Shown here: one piece after another, positions 47,417 to 56,589 of the stretch
How positions within the stretch are numbered: position 1 is the first letter of the stretch
How the letters are laid out: each line of letters opens with the position of its first letter
DNA from: Flavobacterium sp. 1
Lineage (GTDB): Bacteria; Bacteroidota; Bacteroidia; Flavobacteriales; Flavobacteriaceae
DNA length: 64,000 nucleotides
Direction: 5' to 3'
NCBI RefSeq assembly: GCF_002797935.1
Contig: NZ_PGER01000001.1
Coordinates: 3,906,001-3,970,000, forward strand
Position numbers and translations under genes: made by a program
The notes under the pieces: generated by a model
What the model was told of the DNA's origin: nothing
Seen by the model: only the letters and a program-made list of their open reading frames with translations
Databases searched by the model: none

Positions 47417-49072
47417 ATGTTTAAAAAAACAATACTATCCGCTTTTCTATTGGTTACTGCTTTTGCTTTCGCACAAAAACCAATTTTTACGACTGCCAAA
47501 GTAAAATCGGCAATCGTATATTTTAATGCCGCCGAAATTTCGCAAACTACCAATGTAAATTTGCCAATAGGCACGAGTGAAATCGTAATCAAAAATGTCG
47601 CAGTTGACCTGAATGAAAATTCGGTTCAAATAGGCGCGCCTGCAACAGTAACTGTTCTTTCTGTCCAATTCACTAATGATTATGTCTCGGAATATGAAAT
47701 AGATTTGAAATCTCCAGCTTTAAAAAAAGTGAAAGACAGTATTGTTTTGGTACAAAAAGAACTTTTAAAAGTTGGAAATTCCAAAAATGCAGAAACCAAA
47801 ACACTGACACTGTTAGACAAAAACCAACAGGTTTCAGGAATAAATTCGGGTTTGAATGTAATGGAATTAATGAAAATGGTCGATTATTACAAAGCCAAAC
47901 AGACAGAAATCGCCAATACCATAAATTCGTTAACCGAAAAAGAGCAAAAACTGAATGAGACCCTTCAAAAACTAAACAACAAACTCGAAGTAGATACGAG
48001 CAAAGAAGAGAAAACCTCATCTGGAAAACTAATTGTTCAAGTAATGAATAATTTGGCTGGAGCCATTCCTTTGGACATTACTTATTTGTCAAATAATGCT
48101 TCGTGGACACCTTTCTATGATTTACGCACCGAAAGCGTAACCGCACCAATTAATATGATGTACAAAGCGCAGGTCATCCAAAATACTGGAATCGATTGGA
48201 AAAAAGTAAAACTGACTTTGTCCAGCGGTATTCCTAACCAGAATAATGAGGCACCTTTACTCAGTTCTTGGTTTTTAAACTACAAAACGAATAACCAATT
48301 ACAAGAAGTAGTTGTAGTTGGCTATGGTTCTAAGAGAAAAGGAGTAGCGAATCAATTGCAGGGAAGAGTCGCAGGTATTCAAATTGGTAAGGAAGAAATG
48401 AATGCACAACCGATAATGGCCGCAGAATCTTCAGTTTCAAACTACACCACCGTTTCTGAAAATCAACTGAATATTTCATTTGATATTGATATCCCTTATG
48501 ATATTTTATCGAATGGAAAAGTACACAGCGTCTCGCTAAAAGAAATCAAACTTCCAGCATCTTATAAATTTTATGCCGTGCCTAAAGCAGAAAAAGACGC
48601 TTTTTTACTGGCACAAATTGCGGATTACAGTAAATACAATCTGTTGAGAGGGGAAGCCAATATCATTTTTGAAGGTATGTATGTAGGTAAGACTTTTATA
48701 GAACCGAATCAGACCAGTGACACTTTGAGTTTGAGTATGGGCCGTGATAAAAAAGTGACCATCAAACGTGAAAAAGTGGTCGATCAGTCGGGTACTAAAT
48801 TTTTGTCTTCCAAAAAAGAACAGACTTTTACCTTTGACATCACCCTAAGAAACAACAAAAAAGACGCAATCGAAATGTTACTGAAAGATCAATATCCGTT
48901 GAGTTCTAATAAAGACATTGAAGTTGAATTACTGCAAAGTGACAATGCTAAAATTAACGCTGAAACAGGAATCCTGACTTGGCAGCTACAGATGAAGCCA
49001 AATGAAACCAAGAAAATCAGGATCAGTTACAAAGTGCGGTATCCTAAAGATGAGATTATAGAGAATTTATAA
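47417..49072 (+). CDS. DUF4139/mucoidy-inhibitor (MuiA)-like secreted protein with a SusC-plug-like insertion
   Basis: 551 residues with a signal peptide (MFKKTILSAFLLVTAFAFAQ). The N-terminal DUF4140-like region carries VKSAIVYFNAAEISQTTNV; a coiled coil covers ~140-200; the C-terminal DUF4139 domain has LSNNASWTPFYDLRTESV, QNTGIDWKKVKLTLSSG and KIRISYKVRYP. Between the halves of DUF4139, residues ~295-325 read NQLQEVVVVGYGSKRKGV, then LQGRVAGIQIG. This is the signature of SusC/RagA receptor plugs, with no receptor barrel attached. A candidate terminator follows. Function is unknown. Confidence 0.85.
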   Translation: MFKKTILSAFLLVTAFAFAQKPIFTTAKVKSAIVYFNAAEISQTTNVNLPIGTSEIVIKNVAVDLNENSVQIGAPATVTVLSVQFTNDYVSEYEIDLKSPALKKVKDSIVLVQKELLKVGNSKNAETKTLTLLDKNQQVSGINSGLNVMELMKMVDYYKAKQTEIANTINSLTEKEQKLNETLQKLNNKLEVDTSKEEKTSSGKLIVQVMNNLAGAIPLDITYLSNNASWTPFYDLRTESVTAPINMMYKAQVIQNTGIDWKKVKLTLSSGIPNQNNEAPLLSSWFLNYKTNNQLQEVVVVGYGSKRKGVANQLQGRVAGIQIGKEEMNAQPIMAAESSVSNYTTVSENQLNISFDIDIPYDILSNGKVHSVSLKEIKLPASYKFYAVPKAEKDAFLLAQIADYSKYNLLRGEANIIFEGMYVGKTFIEPNQTSDTLSLSMGRDKKVTIKREKVVDQSGTKFLSSKKEQTFTFDITLRNNKKDAIEMLLKDQYPLSSNKDIEVELLQSDNAKINAETGILTWQLQMKPNETKKIRISYKVRYPKDEIIENL

Positions 49073-49079
49073 AAAAATT

Positions 49080-49116
49080 AACCCTGTCATCGTTTTGAAC
49101 ACTGACAGGGTTTTTT
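49080..49116 (+). terminator. Terminator after the DUF4139 gene
   Basis: 10-bp stem AACCCTGTCA / TGACAGGGTT and a TTTTTT tail. It sits between two convergent genes, 8 bases after the stop at 49072, and also faces the aldo/keto reductase gene ending at 49129. Confidence 0.93.
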
Positions 49117-49128
49117 ACGTCATTTAAA

Positions 49129-50166
49129 TTATGGCGCGGGATCAGGAATAACAGCCTGAATAGCATTAATATCATTTAAGATTTCTTTCGACAAAACAAT
49201 ATCAATAGTTGCAATATTTTCTTTAAGCTGTTCCATTGTTGTTGCGCCAATGATACTGCTCGTTACAAAAGACTGCTGCTGTACAAAAGCTAAAGCCAAT
49301 TCAATCAATGTCAATCCATGTTTATGGGCTATTTCATGATACAATTTGGCAGCTTCTGCACATTTTGCACTGCTGTATCTTGTATATTGTGGAAACAGGC
49401 TCAATCTCGCATTTGGATGACTTTCACCTGTCAAAAATTTACCTGATAAAACGCCAAAAGCTAATGGCGAATACGCCAATAATCCCACATTTTCACGAAG
49501 ACAAACCTCGGCTGAAGCATTTTCGAAAAGGCGGTTCAATAATGAATATGGATTTTGAATGGTTTTAATTCTAGGCAAATTATTGTATTTGCTTTCTTCC
49601 AAAAAACGCATTATTCCCCACGGATTTTCATTGGAAACCCCAATGTGCTTTATTTTTCCAGCTTTTATCAAACCATCCAATGTTTCCAGAACTTCGTGGA
49701 AATTATCTTCCCAGGCATCGTCTTGAACTTTAAGTCCTCGCTGTCCAAAGCAATTGGTTTTACGTTCCGGCCAATGCAGCTGATAGAGATCTAAATAATC
49801 AGTTTGAAGTCGCTGCAAACTTTTATCTAAAGCATATTGAATACTCGCAGGAGAAAAATCCAGCTTTTCACGCATGTAGCCAAAATTAGGATTCGGTCCT
49901 GCGATTTTGGAAGCCAAAACTACTTCTTCCCTTCTTCCAGTTTTCTTGAACCAGGTTCCAATGATTTTCTCGGTACTTCCGTACGTTTCTTCTCTGCTCG
50001 GAATGGAATACATCTCGGCAGTATCAAAAAAATTAACTCCTTTCTCAAGCGCATAATCCATTTGGGCATGTCCTTCGTATTCAGTGTTTTGCTGTCCAAA
50101 AGTCATTGTTCCAAGGCATATTTTACTGACTTTGATATTGGTGTTCGGTAAAGTAGTGTATTTCAT
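49129..50166 (-). CDS. Aldo/keto reductase, Tas-like
   Basis: 345 residues, NADP(H)-dependent aldo/keto reductase with the (beta/alpha)8 barrel: GTMTFGQQN, NFFDTAEMY (catalytic Asp and Tyr), LASKIAG (Lys), LYQLHWPER (His), IGVSNENPWG and SLLNRLFE. Length and motifs such as YSIPSREETYGSTEKIIG fit the Tas subgroup. Substrate unknown. Confidence 0.92.
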   Translation of the reverse strand: MKYTTLPNTNIKVSKICLGTMTFGQQNTEYEGHAQMDYALEKGVNFFDTAEMYSIPSREETYGSTEKIIGTWFKKTGRREEVVLASKIAGPNPNFGYMREKLDFSPASIQYALDKSLQRLQTDYLDLYQLHWPERKTNCFGQRGLKVQDDAWEDNFHEVLETLDGLIKAGKIKHIGVSNENPWGIMRFLEESKYNNLPRIKTIQNPYSLLNRLFENASAEVCLRENVGLLAYSPLAFGVLSGKFLTGESHPNARLSLFPQYTRYSSAKCAEAAKLYHEIAHKHGLTLIELALAFVQQQSFVTSSIIGATTMEQLKENIATIDIVLSKEILNDINAIQAVIPDPAP

Positions 50167-50170
50167 TTTT

Positions 50171-50449
50171 TTTAAGTGGCTAAGATTCTAAGACGCTAAG
50201 TTTTTTTTGAATGCAAAGATAAAAATTAGTTAATCGATTGTGGATTGGCCTAACTTAATTTTAATCTAGATTGCGAAATAGCCCACAGATGTAACGGATC
50301 AAACAGATTTGCATGGATTTTTTTATTGTGTTTTTTTAAACGCCATAATCAGAATGTGAATTTTGAGTTTAACAAAAAAGGTTCAACGTTTACACGCGAA
50401 CCTTTTTAAACTTAGTTTCATAGAATCTCAGCAACTCAGTATCTTTCTG
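50171..50449. repeat. Word-repeat-rich intergenic region
   Basis: Three repeat words lie in this 280-base gap between minus-strand genes: TTAAGTGGCTAAGATTCTAA at 50171-50190; CCCACAGATGTAACGGATC, then AAACAGATTTGCATGGATTT (50281-50320); and CATAGAATCTCAGCAACTCA (about 50419). They belong to families also found at 16719-16800 and 45301-45363. A short stem (AAGGTTC near 50378 / GAACCTT near 50398, flanked by A and T runs) may serve as terminator for the OmpA-family gene. Confidence 0.5.
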
Positions 50450-51388
50450 CTAAAACTCATTCAGCATTTTTGAAATTTCGTCCAATTTTGGAGTCAGGAT
50501 AATTTCGATTCTTCGGTTTTTAGCTTTTCCTTCGGCTGTAGTATTACTTGCTAATGGAGAATATTCGCTTCTTCCTGCTGCCGTAAGATTTTGTTTGTTT
50601 ACTTTTTTGTTCTCGCCCAAAATAGTAACAATAGCTGTTGCTCTTTTGGTCGAAAGATCCCAGTTGTCAGCAATTGGTCCTGAACCTTCATACGGATCAT
50701 TATCGGTGTGCCCTTCTATCAATACGGAAATATCTGGATTGTCACCCAAAACTTTTCCAACTTCGACAACTGCTTTTTTCCCTTCACTACCTACAGCCCA
50801 GCTTCCCGAATTGAAAAGCAGTTTGTTTTCCATAGAAACATAAACTTTACCGTTTTTTTGTTCTACTGTAAGTCCTTTCCCTTCAAAACCATTCAGTGCT
50901 TTAGAAAGCGTTTCTTTTAGTTTTTTCATGCTGGCTTCTTTGGCAGCAATTAAATCTTCCAGTTCTTTTAAACGCTGGCTGCTTTCATTTAATTTTTCCT
51001 GTTCTAGTGCCAATGCTTTTGCTTTAGCATCCAGTTGCGCCAATAAATCGCGGTTCTTTTTCATATTGGCTTCCAAGGCTTCATCACTGTTTTTTTCTAA
51101 AGCTGCATACGAATCCTGCATCACTTTCATTTTGTTCTTGGCTGCTTCATAATCAGCTTGGACTTTGGCCAGATTAGCATTTACATCGTCCAAATTCTTT
51201 TTCAGTGCTTCTTTCTCAGATTGCAATTGTGTTTTGGAGGCCAATAAAGCTGCATTCTCGTCTGAAATGGCTCTGTTTTCTTTTTTTAAATCGGCAAACT
51301 TGGTTTCTAGTTCATTGTAGATCTTCTTGGAAACGCAAGAAGTTGACAATGCCAATATTAAAAGTCCGATAGAAATTTTTTTAATCAT
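50450..51388 (-). CDS. OmpA-family lipoprotein with coiled coil
   Basis: 312 residues. A lipoprotein signal ends at Cys18 (LILALSTSC). Residues ~22-165 form a long coiled coil rich in Ala, Lys, Glu and Leu. Residues ~185-305 are the OmpA C-terminal domain (ISVLIEGHTDND, DLSTKRATAIV, NRRIEIILTP) that binds diaminopimelate in peptidoglycan. It would tether the outer membrane to the cell wall. Confidence 0.92.
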   Translation of the reverse strand: MIKKISIGLLILALSTSCVSKKIYNELETKFADLKKENRAISDENAALLASKTQLQSEKEALKKNLDDVNANLAKVQADYEAAKNKMKVMQDSYAALEKNSDEALEANMKKNRDLLAQLDAKAKALALEQEKLNESSQRLKELEDLIAAKEASMKKLKETLSKALNGFEGKGLTVEQKNGKVYVSMENKLLFNSGSWAVGSEGKKAVVEVGKVLGDNPDISVLIEGHTDNDPYEGSGPIADNWDLSTKRATAIVTILGENKKVNKQNLTAAGRSEYSPLASNTTAEGKAKNRRIEIILTPKLDEISKMLNEF

Positions 51389-51555
51389 TTTTGTTAAATT
51401 TAAATATTTATGTGTAGTATTTTGGGGTAACAGTTCTTGAAATACGGAATGCCCTAACCAGATAAAAGTGGAAATCTTTTGGAACAGATAGCTGGATTAG
51501 CTCCTTATAACTTTCATTATTTTCTTTTTCAATTGCCATTGATATTGAAATTATC

Positions 51556-52317
51556 TCACTCAATTTCAACCAAAACGGGACAATGATCAGAATGCATGGC
51601 ATCTGGCAATATAACGGCTCTTTTCAGTTTATGTTTTAGGGAATCGCTCACTAAATTGTAATCGATGCGCCAGCCCTTGTTATTCCCGCGGGCTCCCGCA
51701 CGATAGCTCCACCACGAATATTGATGCGGTTCGCTGTTGAAATGACGAAAACTGTCTACAAAACCAGATTTCATGAATTTATCCAGCCAAGCTCTTTCTT
51801 CGGGTAGGAAACCTGATACGTTTTTGTTTCTGATAGGGTCATGAATATCTATCGCCTCGTGGCAAATGTTGTAATCCCCGCAAATAATTAGATTGGGAAT
51901 GCTTTTTTTGAGTTCGTCTATGTAATTTTGAAAGTTATCCATGTACATAAATTTGTGGCTCAGACGGTCAATATTGGTTCCCGATGGTAAGTATAAACTC
52001 ATTACAGAGCAGTCATCAAAATCGGCACGAAGGTTTCTCCCTTCGAAATCCATGTGCTGGATTCCTGTTCCATACACCACGTTATTAGGTTTTATTTTGG
52101 AAAGAATCGCCACGCCGCTATAGCCTTTTTTGGTGGCTGGATAATAGTATTGGTAAGGATAACCAGCTGCTGCGATGTCAGATACAGGGATTTGTTCTTC
52201 AGTAGCTTTGATTTCCTGTAAACAGATAACATCAGGATTGGCGTGCTGCAGCCATTCAATAAATCCTTTGGTGATTGCTGCCCGAATTCCGTTTACGTTG
52301 TATGAGATTATTTTCAT
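51556..52317 (-). CDS. xth: Exodeoxyribonuclease III
   Basis: 253 residues of the EEP nuclease fold: NVNGIRAA at the N-terminus, the catalytic Glu35 (ICLQEIKAT), YSGVAILSK, CGDYNICH (Asp/Asn) and the C-terminal HSDHCPVLVEI (Asp/His). It repairs abasic sites and 3' blocks. The length fits ExoA/ExoIII enzymes. Confidence 0.95.
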   Translation of the reverse strand: MKIISYNVNGIRAAITKGFIEWLQHANPDVICLQEIKATEEQIPVSDIAAAGYPYQYYYPATKKGYSGVAILSKIKPNNVVYGTGIQHMDFEGRNLRADFDDCSVMSLYLPSGTNIDRLSHKFMYMDNFQNYIDELKKSIPNLIICGDYNICHEAIDIHDPIRNKNVSGFLPEERAWLDKFMKSGFVDSFRHFNSEPHQYSWWSYRAGARGNNKGWRIDYNLVSDSLKHKLKRAVILPDAMHSDHCPVLVEIE

Positions 52318-52480
52318 GTATCTAAATTTGTTTTTATATCCGAAATAGTATGCACAGTAAGAAGATTCTTCTACTCTCTTTTCTATCAGAACCTTGGATT
52401 ATTTTCTGCTGTGGAATCCAAAAGTAATAAAAAGTAAAAAGATTGATTCAAAAAAAAACATAAAAAATGGAGTATTTTGC

Positions 52481-52488
52481 TATCTTTG
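52481..52488 (+). promoter_or_regulatory. Candidate -7 box of the OlsF-like gene
   Basis: TATCTTTG, an exact TANNTTTG match, lies 25 bases before the ATG at 52514. The -33 position is not obvious in the A-rich sequence upstream. Confidence 0.55.
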
Positions 52489-52513
52489 TCTCTTGCTCAA
52501 AAAAGAAAAATAA

Positions 52514-54328
52514 ATGGGTTTAGTTACCGCTAAAGAAGTTGCAAAGGCAATAAATACGGACAAGTACGGAGTTTTCGGCACTTTTTCAGGTTGGTTGCTG
52601 ATGAAAGTTTTAAAGATTTCGACATTAAACAAAATATACGACCGCAACAAACATTTGAAAGAGCTGCCGTTCTTGAATGCTATATTAGATGAGTTTCAAA
52701 TTAAATTTGAGATTCCGGAAGAAGATTTTAAACGTTTGCCGAAAGATGGTGCCTATATTACCATCTCGAATCATCCGCTTGGAGGAATTGACGGTATTTT
52801 ACTATTGAAATTAATGCTCGAAAAAGAGCCCAATTTTAAAATAATCGCCAATTTTTTACTGCACCGCATTGACCCGATGAAGCCTTACATCATGCCGGTG
52901 AATCCTTTTGAAAACCACAAAGATGCCAAGTCAAGTGTTGTGGGAATTAAGGAAACGCTGCGCCACCTTAGAGACGGAAAACCGCTGGGAATGTTTCCTG
53001 CCGGTGAAGTTTCGACCTATAAAGACGGCAAACTTGTAGTAGACAAAGCTTGGGAAGAAGGCGCTATAAAAGTAATCCGAAAAGCGCAAGTTCCCGTAGT
53101 ACCTATTTATTTTCATGCCAAAAACAGCCGTTTATTTTATTTTTTATCGAAAATAAATGACACACTTAGAACAGCCAAACTTCCTTCGGAATTATTGACA
53201 CAGAAGGATCGCATTATCAAAGTGAGGGTTGGAAAACCTATTTCGGTTACCGAGCAAAACGAATATGAATCGATTGAAGAATACACGGAATTTTTGAGAA
53301 AAAAAACCTACATGCTGGCGAATCCGTTTGAAAAAGAAAATAATTTTTTGAATACCGCTAACCTAATACCTTCAAAACCTCCAAAAAAGATTGTTACTCC
53401 TGCCAGTACAGAGAAAATGATTGCCGAGGTAGAAGCTTTGAGAACAGCAGATCTTCGTCTTTTGCAAAGCAAAAATTACGAAGTATTTTTTGCCGAGGCC
53501 AAACAAATTCCAAATATCCTCCATGAAATTGGCCGTTTGCGCGAAATTACTTTTAGAGAAGTAGGCGAAGGAACTAACGAGTCCATTGACATTGACAAAT
53601 ATGATCAATATTACCGCCATCTCTTTTTGTGGGATGATGATACCAAACAAATTGCCGGGGCTTACCGCATGGGATTGGGATCCCATATTTATCCTAAATA
53701 TGGCATTGAAGGTTTTTATTTGAATGGACTATTCCGTTTTGAGCCTGAACTTCACGATATGATGAGTAAGTCTATCGATATGGGAAGGGCTTTTATCATT
53801 AAAGATTATCAGCAAAAACCAATGCCGCTGTTCTTATTATGGAGAGGAATTATACATACTACTTTACACTATCCGGAACATAAATATTTATTGGGCGGTG
53901 TGAGCATCAGCAATCAATTTTCGGATTTCTCAAAATCTTTGATGATAGAGTTTATGAAATCCCACTATTATGATCCTTATATTGCGCAGTATGTACATCC
54001 TAAAAAAGAGTTCAAAGTTAAACTAAAAGATGCGGACAAAGATTTTATTTTTGATGAAGCTGAAGCCGATTTGAATAAATTTGACAAGCTGATTGACGAA
54101 CTGGAACCAGGAATTTTAAGGCTTCCGGTGTTGATTAAAAAATACATTAAACAAAACGCAAAATTGGTTGCATTTAATGTTGACCCTTTATTCAACAATG
54201 CGATCGATGGATTAATGTACATTCGAATTTCAGATATCCCTGAAAGCACAATGAAACCCGTGATGGAAGAATTTCAGGCCGAATTGGAACGCAAGCTAAA
54301 TGATAAGGAAGAACACGAACAAGAGTAA
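52514..54328 (+). CDS. olsF: Bifunctional O-/N-acyltransferase resembling OlsF
   Basis: 604 residues in two halves. Residues ~50-280 are a PlsC-like acyltransferase with SNHPLGGIDGILLL (His87 and Asp93, five residues apart rather than the usual four) and MFPAGEVSTY. Residues ~320-560 are a GNAT-type acyl-ACP-dependent N-acyltransferase, OlsB/hemolysin-like (LREITFREVGEGTNES, IAGAYRMGLGSHI, YLLGGVSISNQFSDFS). This order matches OlsF, known from Serratia and Flavobacterium to make ornithine lipids with both acylation steps in one protein. The amino acid acceptor (ornithine or glycine) cannot be read from sequence. Gene symbol tentative. Confidence 0.8.
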   Translation: MGLVTAKEVAKAINTDKYGVFGTFSGWLLMKVLKISTLNKIYDRNKHLKELPFLNAILDEFQIKFEIPEEDFKRLPKDGAYITISNHPLGGIDGILLLKLMLEKEPNFKIIANFLLHRIDPMKPYIMPVNPFENHKDAKSSVVGIKETLRHLRDGKPLGMFPAGEVSTYKDGKLVVDKAWEEGAIKVIRKAQVPVVPIYFHAKNSRLFYFLSKINDTLRTAKLPSELLTQKDRIIKVRVGKPISVTEQNEYESIEEYTEFLRKKTYMLANPFEKENNFLNTANLIPSKPPKKIVTPASTEKMIAEVEALRTADLRLLQSKNYEVFFAEAKQIPNILHEIGRLREITFREVGEGTNESIDIDKYDQYYRHLFLWDDDTKQIAGAYRMGLGSHIYPKYGIEGFYLNGLFRFEPELHDMMSKSIDMGRAFIIKDYQQKPMPLFLLWRGIIHTTLHYPEHKYLLGGVSISNQFSDFSKSLMIEFMKSHYYDPYIAQYVHPKKEFKVKLKDADKDFIFDEAEADLNKFDKLIDELEPGILRLPVLIKKYIKQNAKLVAFNVDPLFNNAIDGLMYIRISDIPESTMKPVMEEFQAELERKLNDKEEHEQE

Positions 54329-54348
54329 ATCTCTTGGTTGATAAGTAT

Positions 54349-54377
54349 AAAAAAGCCCGAAAATTTCGGGTTTTTTT
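54349..54377. terminator. Bidirectional terminator
   Basis: CCCGAAAATTTCGGG, a 15-base palindrome, sits between an A run on the left and a T run on the right. It is shared by the convergent OlsF-like and DUF2752 genes. Confidence 0.88.
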
Positions 54378-54813
54378 ATTTCCAAATAGATTCTTTTAAA
54401 ATAGAATCGCAGGTATTATTTTCTACAAAATAAGTAATTCTCACTATTTGATAGCATATCAGAAAACAAGCTAGGAAATAAGCCAGTTTTTTATTGTACA
54501 AAATTCCATTGAAATACTCTTTTTTTGTAAATAATTCGGCTAATAAAACGAATATTGTCACTACGCAAAAAAGAACTACAAAAGGCCCCAAAATATGATA
54601 ATAAAGGCTTTTATATAAATCTCCCTCATAGAAATAAACCAATGACTTTGTTATGCCGCAACCCGGACAAGGAAATCCTGTAAGCATCTTGAAGGGACAT
54701 AAAGACTGATCCGTTTCAAGATGATTATTCTGATTGTGCAGCATTAAAAAAAACGGAATTACAAGGGTTAATACAGCCCCTATAATTCCGAGTATTTTGC
54801 GTTGTCGTTTCAT
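54376..54813 (-). CDS. DUF2752 membrane protein
   Basis: 145 residues. I start at the ATG complementary to 54811-54813; a 13-codon longer version would overlap the upstream gene. It shows the DUF2752 signature LCPFKMLTGFPCPGCGITKS (CPF...CPGCG) and three to four hydrophobic segments. Function unknown; often found next to small TM proteins of the kind encoded just upstream. Confidence 0.85.
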   Translation of the reverse strand: MKRQRKILGIIGAVLTLVIPFFLMLHNQNNHLETDQSLCPFKMLTGFPCPGCGITKSLVYFYEGDLYKSLYYHILGPFVVLFCVVTIFVLLAELFTKKEYFNGILYNKKLAYFLACFLICYQIVRITYFVENNTCDSILKESIWK

Positions 54814-54820
54814 TTCTTTA

Positions 54821-55201
54821 TTAATACAGCTTGTTGATTTCGTTTTGTACAATCATTGCTGCAACCATTGGAAAAAACAAGCCTAAAATCAAATAAAGCA
54901 ACGAATCATCTTTAACTTGTATTCCCATTCTTTTTTGAACAGCAGGCAAACCCTCTTTTCCAGCCAGATAAAAGAAATAGCCATTTATAGGATAGCAGCA
55001 GCCTGCAAAAATAGCTATAGGACTTGAGATAATTTCTCTCTCTGCAACTGCATTTAATACTTCAGATGCTTTTAAATTCCAATAAATTAAATACAGTCCA
55101 CAGGTTAAAAAACTCAAAATTAACACTACAATTGGGTCAACTTTGAATGTTGGTATTGGATTTCTGGGCGTGTTCCAAGTTTCTTCTGTTTTGATTTCCA
55201 T
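54821..55201 (-). CDS. DUF4234-like small membrane protein
   Basis: 126 residues with a soluble N-terminal tail, then a segment typical of DUF4234/TM2-associated proteins (VDPIVVLILSFLTCGLYLIY, W-N-L-K-A) and two further hydrophobic stretches around GCCYPINGYFFYLAG and LYLILGLFFPMVAAMIV. It is 7 bases upstream of the DUF2752 gene, so the two form an operon. Function unknown. Confidence 0.75.
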   Translation of the reverse strand: MEIKTEETWNTPRNPIPTFKVDPIVVLILSFLTCGLYLIYWNLKASEVLNAVAEREIISSPIAIFAGCCYPINGYFFYLAGKEGLPAVQKRMGIQVKDDSLLYLILGLFFPMVAAMIVQNEINKLY

Positions 55202-55294
55202 AACTTATAATTAAATGATTGATTAGATATTTGGACTAAATTATAAAAAATATCACAAACTCCTATTTTTTAAACAATTAAAAACCTTACAATA

Positions 55295-56245
55295 TTAACT
55301 TTTCCCATACAAAGCTTTAATTTTATCAACAATCACCTGAGCTAACCGCTCATGGCTTTCGTAAGTCCAGCCAGCAATATGAGGGGTCAAAATCACTTTT
55401 CGTCCATCCAATAAATACTGGAAAGCTTCTGGAGTGTTTTTATCTTGAAAAAGGTTTTCAAAAGACAATTTCTCATATTCCAAAACATCCAATCCTGCAC
55501 CAAGTACTTTACCAGATTGTATCGCGGTAACCAAATCGGCAGTTATTATGTTTTTCCCCCTTGAAGTATTGATGATCCAGATGTCTTTTGAGAAAGCATT
55601 AATAAAATCCGAATCCACCATCTTATCGGTTTCGGGCGTCCACGGAATGTGCAGGCTCAATACATCGGTTTTTTGTTGTAATTCCTTCAGTGAAACCTGT
55701 CTGGCATTGGCATCGCCCACATTTTCCTTAATGTCATAACACAACACTTCTACCTCAAAACCACGAAGTTTTTTAGCAAAAGCCTTTCCCATATTTCCGT
55801 ATCCAATAATCCCGACCGTTTTGCCGTTGAGCTCATAACCGCGGTTTTTTTCTCTATTCCATTCGCCGGAACGGATCTCGCTGTCGGCTATATTTAATTT
55901 GTTGAACAAAGACAAAATCATTCCTAAAGTATGCTCGCCAACTGCGTTACAATTTCCTTCTGGAGCGGCTATTAGTGCTACATTCTTTGAGGTGGCATAA
56001 TCACAATCAATACTTTCCAGACCCGCTCCTACTCTGGCTATAAACTGCAGATTTGTGGCTTTGTCCAAAAACTGTTTGTCTATTTTAAAACGGCTTCGGA
56101 TAACGATTCCTTGATAATCTTGAATTTTAGCTTCAATTTCCTGTTTGGAAGAAGTAAAATCGGCGTGATTGATGAAACCAGCCTGTCCCAATTGTTCCCA
56201 AAGCAGGGGATGATTGCTGTCAATATGAAGGATTTTGATGTCCAT
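55295..56245 (-). CDS. D-2-hydroxyacid dehydrogenase (SerA/GhrB-type)
   Basis: 316 residues. NAD-binding Rossmann motif VGIIGYGNMGKAFAKKL, a conserved NTSRGKNI (Arg), GAGLDVLEYE (Asp/Glu) and catalytic His in ILTPHIAGWTYES. It lacks the ACT domain of long phosphoglycerate dehydrogenases. The substrate is not determinable; phosphoglycerate or another 2-hydroxyacid is possible. Monocistronic. Confidence 0.9.
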   Translation of the reverse strand: MDIKILHIDSNHPLLWEQLGQAGFINHADFTSSKQEIEAKIQDYQGIVIRSRFKIDKQFLDKATNLQFIARVGAGLESIDCDYATSKNVALIAAPEGNCNAVGEHTLGMILSLFNKLNIADSEIRSGEWNREKNRGYELNGKTVGIIGYGNMGKAFAKKLRGFEVEVLCYDIKENVGDANARQVSLKELQQKTDVLSLHIPWTPETDKMVDSDFINAFSKDIWIINTSRGKNIITADLVTAIQSGKVLGAGLDVLEYEKLSFENLFQDKNTPEAFQYLLDGRKVILTPHIAGWTYESHERLAQVIVDKIKALYGKS

Positions 56246-56272
56246 ATAAAAAATATTACTAAATTAGAGTTT

Positions 56273-56280
56273 CAAAATTA
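56273..56280 (-). promoter_or_regulatory. Candidate -7 box of the D-2-hydroxyacid dehydrogenase gene
   Basis: Plus-strand CAAAATTA (TAATTTTG on the minus strand) lies 27 bases before the start at 56245. The -33 element is not seen at the standard distance. Confidence 0.4.
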
Positions 56281-56589
56281 ATTAAAAAATCACTGTTAAT
56301 AACGGGTCAAGCGCATTAGCTTTAATAATAACCGCAAATTCGCAGATTTATTTATTGAAAAGCTGAATTTTAAATTTTGGACAAATTAATTCACTTTATC
56401 AATTCACTTCGCTCGTGTGCGCTAATTTTGCTGCAAGATATTGCTTCAGTATAGAGATTTTATTAAAAAAATACGAATCTGGAATAAGATAACTGATGTC
56501 ACTGCCTTATGTTTATAATTTGAATCCAGAGTAATTAATTAACCTACAATGCTTAAATTAGCCATTTACTTTCAAATCCTAATAAAAAG
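56281..56589. other. Gene-free stretch upstream of nhaA
   Basis: About 310 bases with no coding frame. It includes a possible word-repeat fragment (AATAACCGCAAATTCGCAG at 56328-56346, related to the CGCAAAG family) and a near -7 box (TATAATTTG, one base too long) near 56514 upstream of nhaA. Nothing else is supported. Confidence 0.4.

Noticed and set aside
51408..51539. Minus-strand frame of 43 residues (from MAIEKENNESYK) after the exonuclease III gene
   Set aside because: Its charge pattern is plausible, but it has no promoter box, no recognisable family and lies in a short gap; not enough support to annotate.
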